This document shows, piece after piece, positions 7,411 to 14,031 of a DNA stretch of 16,650 nt (the stretch's first letter is position 1; the number at the start of each line of letters is the position of its first letter). The DNA is from VRUB01 sp046758085. GTDB lineage: Bacteria > Pseudomonadota > Gammaproteobacteria > Acidiferrobacterales > SPGG2. The notes below the pieces were generated by a model. The model did not search any database, was not told where the DNA came from, and saw only the letters and a program-made list of their open reading frames with translations. Where the stretch lies: contig JBHHZP010000076.1 in assembly GCA_046758085.1 (NCBI GenBank), positions 1 to 16,650 of the forward strand, given 5' to 3'. Position numbers and translations under genes: made by a program.

Positions 7411-8211
7411 TCAACCTGGGACGAAACCGACTCGTTTGGCGCAGCTAAATAGCGAAAAGAAATTCGATGTCGTTTGGTCGGCCAGGGTCTCGACCGGGCA
7501 CTCGCGTAGCTCGGCCAGACAGTGTGCAACGTATCGAACAAAGGCCGGCTCATTAGTCTTACCGCGGTACGGTACCGGCGCAAGATAAGGTGCATCCGTC
7601 TCTACCAACAATCGTTCTGCCGGCACGCGCCTGGCTACCTCACGCAAGGCAGCAGCGTTCTTGAAGGTAATGATACCGGAAAACGAGATGTGAAAGTTCA
7701 ACGCGATCGCCTCTCGTGCGATATCCCAGCCGGCCGTGAAGCAGTGCATAACGCCTCCGACCTCCTTCGCGCCCTCCTCCCGCATGATCTTTAGCGTATC
7801 GGCACCCGCGTCGCGCATATGAATTATCAGGGGCTTAGCGCACGTCTTAGCGGCGCGTATGTGGCACCTGAATCGCTCTTGTTGCCAGCCCAGCGTGCCG
7901 TCACACCGGTAGTAATCAAGCCCAGTCTCGCCAATAGCCACGACACGCGGATCCTGCGCGAGCGCAACGAGCTCCTCGGGTTTCGGTTCGCGTCCGTCCC
8001 GCTCGTTCGGGTGAACGCCAATCGAAGCGAAGATGTGCTCGTGGCTATGCGCAAGCTCTCTTACCTGCGGAAAGTCTTCCAGGTTCACACCCACGCATAG
8101 CATATATGCAATGCCGCTATCGCGCGCACGCGCAAGAACCGCTTCCAGGTCAGTGCTTAGGGGCTCGAAGTTGATGTGGCAATGCGAATCGACGAGGTTC
8201 AACGCCGTCAC
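7411..8211 (-). CDS. ycfH: TatD-family metal-dependent hydrolase (YcfH-like)
   Basis: A TIM-barrel metallohydrolase of the TatD family, whose members are cytosolic deoxyribonucleases acting on DNA ends or damaged DNA; the precise substrate is not predictable. The 266 aa are the normal length and all expected metal ligands are present: H10 and H12 (HCH), E95 (IGETGLDY), H131 (IIHMRDA), H156 (MHCF) and D206 (ETDAPYL). The symbol follows synteny: E. coli ycfH closes the same tmk-holB cluster. The start is GTG at 8211, overlapping the pilZ stop by 4 nt (GTGA). There is no clear ribosome-binding site, so it probably depends on translational coupling to pilZ. Confidence 0.93.
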   Translation of the reverse strand: MTALNLVDSHCHINFEPLSTDLEAVLARARDSGIAYMLCVGVNLEDFPQVRELAHSHEHIFASIGVHPNERDGREPKPEELVALAQDPRVVAIGETGLDYYRCDGTLGWQQERFRCHIRAAKTCAKPLIIHMRDAGADTLKIMREEGAKEVGGVMHCFTAGWDIAREAIALNFHISFSGIITFKNAAALREVARRVPAERLLVETDAPYLAPVPYRGKTNEPAFVRYVAHCLAELRECPVETLADQTTSNFFSLFSCAKRVGFVPG

Positions 8212-8585
8212 ATGGTGTGGGTGGGGCGATCGGACTGCATAGAACCCGCAAGTATAGTTTCAATCTTGTTACGCGCTACACCTGCGTCCTTCTCGCTGAA
8301 CTGAATACCGATGCCAGCAGTACGTCCACCCTGCGCGCCGGCGGGCGTGATCCAAACGACGTGGCCTGCAACGGGAATTTTTTCCTTACTGTCCAGTAGC
8401 GTTAACAGCATGAACACTTCGTCGCCCAGCTTGTAACGCCGGTTGCTCGGTACAAACAGGCCGCCACCTTTGATGTAGGGCATGTAAGCCGCATACAAGG
8501 CGTTCTTATCCTTGATGGTCAAGGATAAAACGCCGGGGCGAGCCAGTGCTACAGGTCTTACCGGCTTTTTCGGTACATTAGCCAT
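8208..8585 (-). CDS. pilZ: PilZ, type IV pilus assembly protein
   Basis: A 125-aa single-domain PilZ protein needed for type IV pilus biogenesis. In Xanthomonas it contacts the extension ATPase PilB and FimX. From about residue 18 it closely resembles founding Pseudomonas PilZ as I recall it (SLTIKDK, LYAAYMP, GGLFVPS, YKLGDEVFMLL, KIPVAGHVVWITP, GIGIQF, ARNKIE, SDRPTHTM). It lacks the RxxxR and D/NxSxxG c-di-GMP-binding motifs, as PilZ itself does, so it is unlikely to bind c-di-GMP directly. The start is uncertain: the ATG at 8585 has no good ribosome-binding site and an in-frame ATG at 8636 would add 17 residues. It lies 132 bp after holB and overlaps the tatD-family gene. No other pilus gene is in the window. 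Confidence 0.93.
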   Translation of the reverse strand: MANVPKKPVRPVALARPGVLSLTIKDKNALYAAYMPYIKGGGLFVPSNRRYKLGDEVFMLLTLLDSKEKIPVAGHVVWITPAGAQGGRTAGIGIQFSEKDAGVARNKIETILAGSMQSDRPTHTM

Positions 8586-8665
8586 GTGGCGAGGGTTCTG
8601 GTTTCCAGTGCGCGCTGGCAGGCGCGAGGTGTACATCGCGCAACGGCAAAATCTCCACCCCCCTG

Positions 8666-8685
8666 CCCGCCTTTCGCGCGGCGGG
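8666..8685. other. Stem-loop between holB and pilZ
   Basis: CCCGCC pairs perfectly with GGCGGG around an 8-nt loop, 33 bp past the holB stop. No T run follows on the minus strand, so termination is not supported. It could be a pause, processing site or decay barrier. Confidence 0.35.
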
Positions 8686-8717
8686 TTTGAAGCGGTTTTC
8701 GCGAATATGCCAGCTTG

Positions 8718-9701
8718 TTATTGGGTAACTCTTCTCCAGCGTATCAAAATATCTTCCAAAAGCAACAAGCCATCCAGGGGGCTTTTCAGCAGCTCGCGCG
8801 CTTGTGAGACGGCATCGAAAAACCCATACAACTGCTTCAAGTTTAATCCCTCCACAAGGGCTTGCAAACGTGATGCCAAATCGGCGTTGACCAGGCCCGA
8901 AACGCCGCCACCAAGCATGGCCACCTTGATCAGATCCGAGACCAGGCACTGCAGCCACTCGAGGCACAGCTCTGGCCCCAGTCCCTGCCAGCGGGCTGCC
9001 CGGGACACGGGATCGGCGGTGTGCCCCCTTATGGCCTCCAAGTCGTCGAAAAGCTCGGTCCGCTGATCCAAGAAACCCGCCTCCCACAGTACCAGCGCCT
9101 GCAGCGGGGCACCGCCCGCCAGGGCCAATAGCGTGTCCGCTGTGGCAGCGGCTACACCCCGTTCAGCTAACCAGGCCGTACCCGCATCGCGTGGTGGCGG
9201 CTTGAAATCGACGAGCTGGCAGCGGCTGCGCACGGTTGCCGGAAGCCTGGTGGGTCGGTCGCTCACGAGCACGAACACATTTCCGAGCGGCGGTTCCTCC
9301 AACAGCTTGAGCAAGCTGTTGGCCGCATTGAGGTTCATCGCCTGCGCCGAACGCATGATAACTACCTTGCGCTGGGCTGTATGCGGCCTCGTAGTGGCGA
9401 AATCCACCAGCGCCCGCACCTGGTCCACGGTGATGGGCTTGCCCTCCTCTGCCGGTTCCACCAACCTGAGGTCGGGGTGGGTTCCGGCCTGCACCAACCA
9501 ACAGCTCTTACAGCTGCCGCACGCCCGCGCTTGCGGCCCGGAGCTGTCGCAGAGCAGCGACCGTGCGAGGCGAGCAGCAAAGGCGAACTTGCCGAGCCCC
9601 GGCTGACCACCGAGCAGAAGCGCATGCGACAGCCTTGCGCGATCCCGCGTAAGGATATCCCATTGCGTTTCGTGCCACGGACAGTGTTCAATTTCGTTCA
9701 T
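8718..9701 (-). CDS. holB: DNA polymerase III delta' subunit
   Basis: Stator subunit of the clamp loader, which opens and loads the beta sliding clamp. The 327-aa product has an AAA+ fold with SHALLLGGQPGLGKF (25-39), the zinc-binding cysteines C51, C61, C64 and C67 followed by GTHPDL, LLKLLEEPP (130-138) and VRSRCQ (157-162). The Walker A has GQPGLGK, but the usual Thr/Ser after Lys is Phe (F39), in keeping with a subunit that need not hydrolyse ATP. The ATG at 9701 lies inside the end of tmk (14-bp overlap), pointing to coupled translation. The open frame continues upstream into tmk but gives no family-like sequence. The tmk-holB pair is conserved in proteobacteria. Confidence 0.94.
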   Translation of the reverse strand: MNEIEHCPWHETQWDILTRDRARLSHALLLGGQPGLGKFAFAARLARSLLCDSSGPQARACGSCKSCWLVQAGTHPDLRLVEPAEEGKPITVDQVRALVDFATTRPHTAQRKVVIMRSAQAMNLNAANSLLKLLEEPPLGNVFVLVSDRPTRLPATVRSRCQLVDFKPPPRDAGTAWLAERGVAAATADTLLALAGGAPLQALVLWEAGFLDQRTELFDDLEAIRGHTADPVSRAARWQGLGPELCLEWLQCLVSDLIKVAMLGGGVSGLVNADLASRLQALVEGLNLKQLYGFFDAVSQARELLKSPLDGLLLLEDILIRWRRVTQ

Positions 9702-10335
9702 AGCCAGCTCGTGCCACGAGCGCTTCGCCCAATATACTACGAATTCGCTGCTTGACCTGCTCTGGTGTGGCGGTTGCGTCGATGACCCGAATGCGGAGCG
9801 GCTCGCGTGCCGCGGCCTGCAGATAAGCCTGTCTGACTCGTTCAAAGAATTGGTGGTTTTCCCGCTCGAAGCGATCCGGCGCACTGCGATGCCCTGCACG
9901 TTGCAATCCTATTTCCACCGGGACATCAAACAGCAACGTCAGCGCCGGGCGCAGATCGCCTTGGACCCATTCCTCCAGCAACGCGATGCGTTCGTAGGCC
10001 ACACCGCGGCCGCCGCCCTGGTAGGCATAGGTTGCATCCGTGAAGCGGTCGCAAACAACGATCTTTCCCCGCGCAAGCGCCGGCTTGATAATCTTGCCGA
10101 GATGTTCGGCGCGGGCGGCGAACATGAGCAGCACCTCTGTGTCCGCTGGGCTCTCTATCTCCGGCGTGTCCAACAACAGCGCGCGGATGCGCTCTCCGAG
10201 CCCTGTGCCGCCGGGCTCGCGTGTCATCACCACCTCCCGCCCGGCCTGCTCCAGGATACTCTTGATATACGACAGGTTCGTGGTCTTGCCGGCCCCTTCG
10301 ATGCCTTCGAGCGTTATGAAGATTCCGTCGCTCAT
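9688..10335 (-). CDS. tmk: Thymidylate kinase
   Basis: Phosphorylates dTMP to dTDP with ATP, an essential step to dTTP. The 215 aa are the normal length. The P-loop is GIEGAGKTT (11-19), followed by REPGGT (39-44), CDRFTDATYAYQGGGRG (95-111, with the DR-F/Y motif) and the LID region near 145-155 (RAGHRSAPDRFE). The start is the ATG at 10335, giving MSDGIFITLEG; a longer frame would run into the dispersed repeat. There is no strong ribosome-binding site. In Pseudomonas and E. coli tmk follows mltG closely; here 438 bp containing a repeat intervene, so tmk either relies on read-through or has its own, unrecognised promoter. Confidence 0.95.
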   Translation of the reverse strand: MSDGIFITLEGIEGAGKTTNLSYIKSILEQAGREVVMTREPGGTGLGERIRALLLDTPEIESPADTEVLLMFAARAEHLGKIIKPALARGKIVVCDRFTDATYAYQGGGRGVAYERIALLEEWVQGDLRPALTLLFDVPVEIGLQRAGHRSAPDRFERENHQFFERVRQAYLQAAAREPLRIRVIDATATPEQVKQRIRSILGEALVARAGYERN

Positions 10336-10370
10336 GGGGCTTGTCTGCTTTTCATATTTGTCGACGTAAG

Positions 10371-10676
10371 TGTCGCCTACCGGCGATAATGTACTAACGG
10401 GGGTTTCGCCCCCGTACGAAGAGTTCCTTTCTTTGCGTGCCCAAAGCAAGGAACCGAAAGAAAGGGCACCCCGGACTCTGCGCCCCCCACCTGAAAACCT
10501 GGTGCGGGGTTCACTCGCTCGGCGCTGGCCTCAGTGGGTCCGGGCAAGAGACATTCCCTGGCCCCGGGGCCAGACGCACGAGATCCATCTCGCGCCCGTG
10601 CCGGCCTGGGCTTCGGCTGCGCCCCTCACTCGGCTTGAGTAAGGGGGGCCAAAAAAACCAACAAAACGCTGTCACT
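10371..10676 (+). repeat. Dispersed hairpin-rich repeat, full copy (copy B)
   Basis: The left end matches 16586-16650 and the right end matches 1-150, so about 290-305 bp probably represents the whole element. Hairpins, left to right: TCGCC/GGCGA (10373-10386); ACGGGGG/CCCCCGT (10397-10415); GTTCCTT..TTTG/CAAA..AAGGAAC (10423-10454); the perfect palindrome CTGGCCCCGGGGCCAG (10558-10573); CGAGA/TCTCG (10579-10592); and CCCCTCACTC / GAGTAAGGGG, which pairs fully only on the minus strand through a G-U. It ends in AAGGGGGGCC and a run of A. It has no ORF of its own. The exact ends and any target-site duplication are not resolved. Confidence 0.75.
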
Positions 10677-10715
10677 TCGTGCTTGATCTTTGCCTTTTCT
10701 CCTCACTACTACCTA

Positions 10716-10760
10716 TCTCGCTACTAGCTACCGCTTTATTGCCAATCACGGTTCACGGAT
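10716..10760. repeat. CTAGCTAC 16-mer and CACGGNT heptamers, second occurrence
   Basis: CTCGCTACTAGCTACC (10716-10731) is identical to 179-194, and CACGGTT-CACGGAT (10747-10760) echoes 148-168. Both sets sit between the right end of a dispersed-repeat copy and the stop of a minus-strand gene, but in opposite relative order at the two sites. Confidence 0.65.
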
Positions 10761-10773
10761 GTCAGTCCTATAG

Positions 10774-11799
10774 TCAATTCGCTACCCGATACGATGAGAA
10801 CTTTTTCTTTTTACCGCGTAACTGGTACTTGCTCACGGCCTCGTTATGCTCACGCAGTGTCTCGGAAAACTCGTGACTCCCGTCATTTTTCGATACGAAG
10901 TAAAGCGCCTTGGTCGAAGCCGGGTGCAGGACCGCATGCAACGCATCCCCACCCGGCATGGCGATCGGCGTTGGCGGTAAACCGCCGCGCGCGTAGGTGC
11001 TGTAGGGCGAGTCACGCAACAGGTCCTTTCGCCGGAGATTCCCATCGAACGACGGCCCCATCCCGTAAATCACGGTGGGGTCGGACTGCAACCGCATGCC
11101 ACGGCGTAGTCGATTGATGAACACTCCCGCTATCAAGTGCCGCTCGCTGGCGCGGCCTGTCTCCTTCTCTACGATCGATGCAAGTATCAGGGCTTCGTAG
11201 GGATTCCTTAATGGCAGATCAGGGCTGCGGGCGTCCCACTCGTTTTGCACGCGTGTTTGCATTCGGGCAAACGCGCGTTGCAACAATTGCAGATCGGTGG
11301 TGCCAGCTACGTAATAATAAGTATCGGGATAAAACTGTCCTTCCGGATGCAGGCCAGGACTATTCAACCGCTCCATAATCTGCTCGTGGTTCAGCCCGTT
11401 CAGGGTTTGCCGCACCTTTGGCGCGCTGTTGATGGCCTGCAGAAACTGGTCGAAGGTCCAACCCTCAATTAACGCCAGCGGGTACTCCACGACCCGCCCT
11501 GTCACAACCTGCTGGAGCAGCTCGCGCTGCGAAATGCCTTGTTTGAACCGGTACTCGCCGGCCTTCAAATTGCGCGCGTGGCCCGTTGCATAAGCAAGTA
11601 GTAACAACGAGTACCCATCGGGAAGCACATTCGCACCGTGTAGCTTGCGCGCGAACGCCCGCATTGAGGTGCCAGGATCCACAACGTAGACATCGTCGTT
11701 AATGCTCAGGGCGTGATTCCAGGCCCACGCCAGGTAGCTGCCGACGCCGACCGTCACTACCACTCCAACAATAACCGCCGTTCTACCCAGTCTTATCAA
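10774..11799 (-). CDS. mltG: Endolytic murein transglycosylase MltG
   Basis: An inner-membrane lytic transglycosylase that cuts nascent glycan strands and is thought to set where synthesis terminates. The 341-aa product has R3 and R6, then one membrane segment (about 8-27), a periplasmic LysM-like part (about 35-105), and the YceG catalytic domain. E211 in ASIVEKET corresponds to the catalytic glutamate (E218 in E. coli); QSDPTVIYG (238-246), YSTY (266-269) and GLPPTPI (273-279) are further family motifs. The start is probably TTG at 11799, which keeps the positive charges before the membrane helix but overlaps pabC by 17 bp and has a weak ribosome-binding site; GTG at 11763 would cut into the helix. 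The C-terminal lysine run is unremarkable. Confidence 0.94.
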   Translation of the reverse strand: MIRLGRTAVIVGVVVTVGVGSYLAWAWNHALSINDDVYVVDPGTSMRAFARKLHGANVLPDGYSLLLLAYATGHARNLKAGEYRFKQGISQRELLQQVVTGRVVEYPLALIEGWTFDQFLQAINSAPKVRQTLNGLNHEQIMERLNSPGLHPEGQFYPDTYYYVAGTTDLQLLQRAFARMQTRVQNEWDARSPDLPLRNPYEALILASIVEKETGRASERHLIAGVFINRLRRGMRLQSDPTVIYGMGPSFDGNLRRKDLLRDSPYSTYARGGLPPTPIAMPGGDALHAVLHPASTKALYFVSKNDGSHEFSETLREHNEAVSKYQLRGKKKKFSSYRVAN

Positions 11800-12625
11800 A
11801 ACAGTGTGACCCCGAAATTCTTTTTTGCAGACGCCGTGTTAATGGACCTAAAGTATAGCTTCTCGTCTCTACGCGCCTGACGGGCCAGATGCCAATCAAA
11901 CTGTTGGTCAGAAAGATCTCGTCGGCGTCGTCCAGCGTATCACGCGAAACCGGGCCTGTCTGGTATGGTATCGACAATGCGTTGGCATGGTCCAGCACGG
12001 TGGCTCGCATTACGCCCGCTATTCCTGATTGTGACAAATCGGGGGTCAACAACGTTCCCCGAACAACCAGAAATACGTTACTCGCAGTTGCTTCTATTAC
12101 GTTGCAGTCTTCGTCCAGCATCAGACCTTCGGCATACTCGTTACGCCACTCCGACCTGGCCAGTACCTGCTCAAGCCGATTAAGATGTTTCAACCCGGCG
12201 AGAGCCGGATTTTTCGACACGCGCGTGCGACAAACGCATACATCCACGCCATTGCGTGCATTTGCGGCCGGGTAATCGGGCCACGGGAGCCGTTCGAGCA
12301 CTCGCGTAGGCCGGGTATTGTGTCCCGGGGCGTACCCACGACCCGACTCACCCCGTGTCACTACAAGTTTCAACACCGCCCGCCGGGCGCCAGCACAGAG
12401 CCCCTCGGCCTCCTCTCGCAGCTGTATGGCGTCCGGTGGCGGGATTATGCCGAGACGCATGCATCCTTGCTGCAGCCGCGTCAAGTGCAAGCGCCACAAT
12501 AACGGCCGGCCATCAAAAACCGCTATGGTCTCGAACACGCCGTCGCCGTACTGAAATCCGCGGTCGTGGATCGACACGCGTTCCGTCAGCATGCCATTGA
12601 CTAGCGTTGCACTACCCGGCTTCAT
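11783..12625 (-). CDS. pabC: Aminodeoxychorismate lyase
   Basis: A PLP enzyme that releases pyruvate from 4-amino-4-deoxychorismate to give p-aminobenzoate for folate. The 280 aa show the fold-type IV pattern: SIHDRGFQYGDGVFET (18-33), the PLP lysine K146 in LAGLKHLNRLEQVLA, EATASNVFLV (178-187) and IAGVMR (202-207). The ATG at 12625 overlaps the pabB stop as ATGA; a TTG six bases earlier is less likely. The product acts directly after PabB, and the overlap implies matched expression. A branched-chain or D-amino-acid aminotransferase is possible for this fold, but the location between pabB and mltG supports PabC. Confidence 0.93.
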   Translation of the reverse strand: MKPGSATLVNGMLTERVSIHDRGFQYGDGVFETIAVFDGRPLLWRLHLTRLQQGCMRLGIIPPPDAIQLREEAEGLCAGARRAVLKLVVTRGESGRGYAPGHNTRPTRVLERLPWPDYPAANARNGVDVCVCRTRVSKNPALAGLKHLNRLEQVLARSEWRNEYAEGLMLDEDCNVIEATASNVFLVVRGTLLTPDLSQSGIAGVMRATVLDHANALSIPYQTGPVSRDTLDDADEIFLTNSLIGIWPVRRVETRSYTLGPLTRRLQKRISGSHCFDKTG

Positions 12626-14031
12626 GTACAACCAAGCGCCACCAACATCCCCTTGGCCTTGGCGCGTGTTTCCTGCAATTCCCGCAACGGCTTTGAGTCC
12701 GCAACGATGCCTGCACCGGCACGCAGACGAATGCGGTCGCCCTGCAGCACCATGGTACGAATAAGGATGTTCAGGTCCATGCTGCCGTCACGATTAATAT
12801 AGCCCATCGATCCCGTATAGGGTCCACGGGGCGCACATTCGAGCTCGCTGATGATCTCCATGCAGCGCACCTTGGGGCAGCCAGTGATCGTCCCGCCTGG
12901 AAACACGGCGCGGATGATCTGCGCGGGAGTGACATCGTCGCTCAGCACTCCGCTCACCTCGGACACAATATGGTGCACATGCGAGTAGGTCTCCAATACC
13001 ATGAACTCGTTGACATGCACGCTGCCGGTGCGACACACACGACCAAGATCGTTGCGCTCCAAGTCAATCAACATGACGTGCTCGGCACGTTCCTTGGGGT
13101 GTCGCAACAGCTCTTGCGACCAGCGTCGGTCCTGCTCGCGATCGGGGCTACGCGGATACGTACCGGCGATTGGGCGCGTGGAAATTCTTCGCTTATCGAC
13201 CCGCACCAGGCGCTCGGGCGAGGAACTGACGACGGCCGTGTTTTGGTCCAGCATCATTAATCCCGCGAACGGGGCCGGGTTGGCGCGTCGCAGGCAACTG
13301 TAAAGCGTCGCCGCCGACACGGGCTGATCCAGTAACGCCTCCCAGCTGCGGGAAAGATTGACCTGAAACACATCCCCTGCACCGATGTACGCGAGCGTAC
13401 GCTTGACGCTGTCAAGATATCGTTCGGGCTCTTCTTCTGTCAGCTTCGCCAGCTCGATCACGGTTTCATCGTAGCTTGCGAGATGCCGCAAATCTTCTTC
13501 CATTTTCGGTATCAACGACCCTGCCGCATCCGATTCACAGACCAGGTGTGTCACACAACCGACTCGATCGCGGATAATCGCGGCAGGAATCCGGGTTACG
13601 CCGGCAACTGGCAAATCTTCATCCGTTATCACACCGCCGAGCCGAGACTCGATCTGCGACACCAGCTCGTAACCGAGGTACACGAACCAGCCGCCCGTAA
13701 AAGGTAGCGCTGAGGCCGTATGTGCGGCCGACAGCGTCGATTGCCTGCACTCCTGCCATTCGCGGTCGAAGGCCTCGAGGAAATCCCCGAAACCCGCCGG
13801 GCGGCCATCGCGCATGAGCCGTCCACCGCTGAGAAGCTGGAGCGCGCGACGGGGAAAGGCGAACAGGACGTCGTAACGCGCCTGCGGCGTACCATGGGAG
13901 ACACTTTCCAGCAGGTGCGGATAACGTTGCGGTTGTGCGCGCTGCAGATCAAGCAAATCGGCACACAGCGCCAGGGTGTGGCACACAAACCCGGGCGATA
14001 CGGCCAGCTCTTCGAGCCTGGAGATACTCAC
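12622..14031 (-). CDS. pabB: Aminodeoxychorismate synthase component I
   Basis: Converts chorismate plus ammonia (supplied by PabA, not in this window) to 4-amino-4-deoxychorismate. The 469 aa contain an N-terminal anthranilate-synthase-like region with an LLES motif (40-43) and a chorismate-binding domain from about 200: SSSPERLV (269-276), RAEHVMLIDLERNDLGRV (315-332), FPGGTITGCPKVRCMEII (377-394) and GAGIVADS (439-446). The FPGGTITGCPK form and the next-door pabC favour PabB over TrpE. However, the site of the E. coli PabB active-site lysine (K274 in PIKGT) reads PIAGT here, with A289 as in TrpE. The start is GTG at 14031, overlapping the fabF stop by 4 nt (GTGA). PabB lies here within the fab cluster; in E. 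coli it is elsewhere. Confidence 0.88.
   Translation of the reverse strand: MSISRLEELAVSPGFVCHTLALCADLLDLQRAQPQRYPHLLESVSHGTPQARYDVLFAFPRRALQLLSGGRLMRDGRPAGFGDFLEAFDREWQECRQSTLSAAHTASALPFTGGWFVYLGYELVSQIESRLGGVITDEDLPVAGVTRIPAAIIRDRVGCVTHLVCESDAAGSLIPKMEEDLRHLASYDETVIELAKLTEEEPERYLDSVKRTLAYIGAGDVFQVNLSRSWEALLDQPVSAATLYSCLRRANPAPFAGLMMLDQNTAVVSSSPERLVRVDKRRISTRPIAGTYPRSPDREQDRRWSQELLRHPKERAEHVMLIDLERNDLGRVCRTGSVHVNEFMVLETYSHVHHIVSEVSGVLSDDVTPAQIIRAVFPGGTITGCPKVRCMEIISELECAPRGPYTGSMGYINRDGSMDLNILIRTMVLQGDRIRLRAGAGIVADSKPLRELQETRAKAKGMLVALGCT

Larger units (their letters stand above)
10336..10773. other. Gene-free region between mltG and tmk
   Basis: No gene is visible on either strand; open frames here do not look coding. 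About 36 bp of tmk leader come first, then the full dispersed repeat (about 10371-10676), then about 97 bp with the CTCGCTACTAGCTACC 16-mer (10716-10731) and two CACGGNT heptamers (10747-10760) before the mltG stop. Confidence 0.8.

Noticed and set aside
8586..8636. PilZ starting at the ATG at 8636
   Set aside because: The added 17 residues are absent from PilZ proteins I can recall, and the nearest GGAG is about 16 nt away. Not firmly excluded, because the ATG at 8585 also lacks a good ribosome-binding site.
10336..10449. Longer tmk reading through the gap to 10449
   Set aside because: The extra residues come from the dispersed repeat; thymidylate kinase sequence starts at the ATG at 10335.
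10371..10676. Insertion sequence with a transposase
   Set aside because: No frame in the element resembles a transposase and the element is only about 290 bp; a non-autonomous element remains possible and is covered as a finding.
12622..14031. Anthranilate synthase component TrpE
   Set aside because: PIAGT is TrpE-like, but FPGGTITGCPKVRCMEII, the length and direct linkage to pabC fit PabB better.
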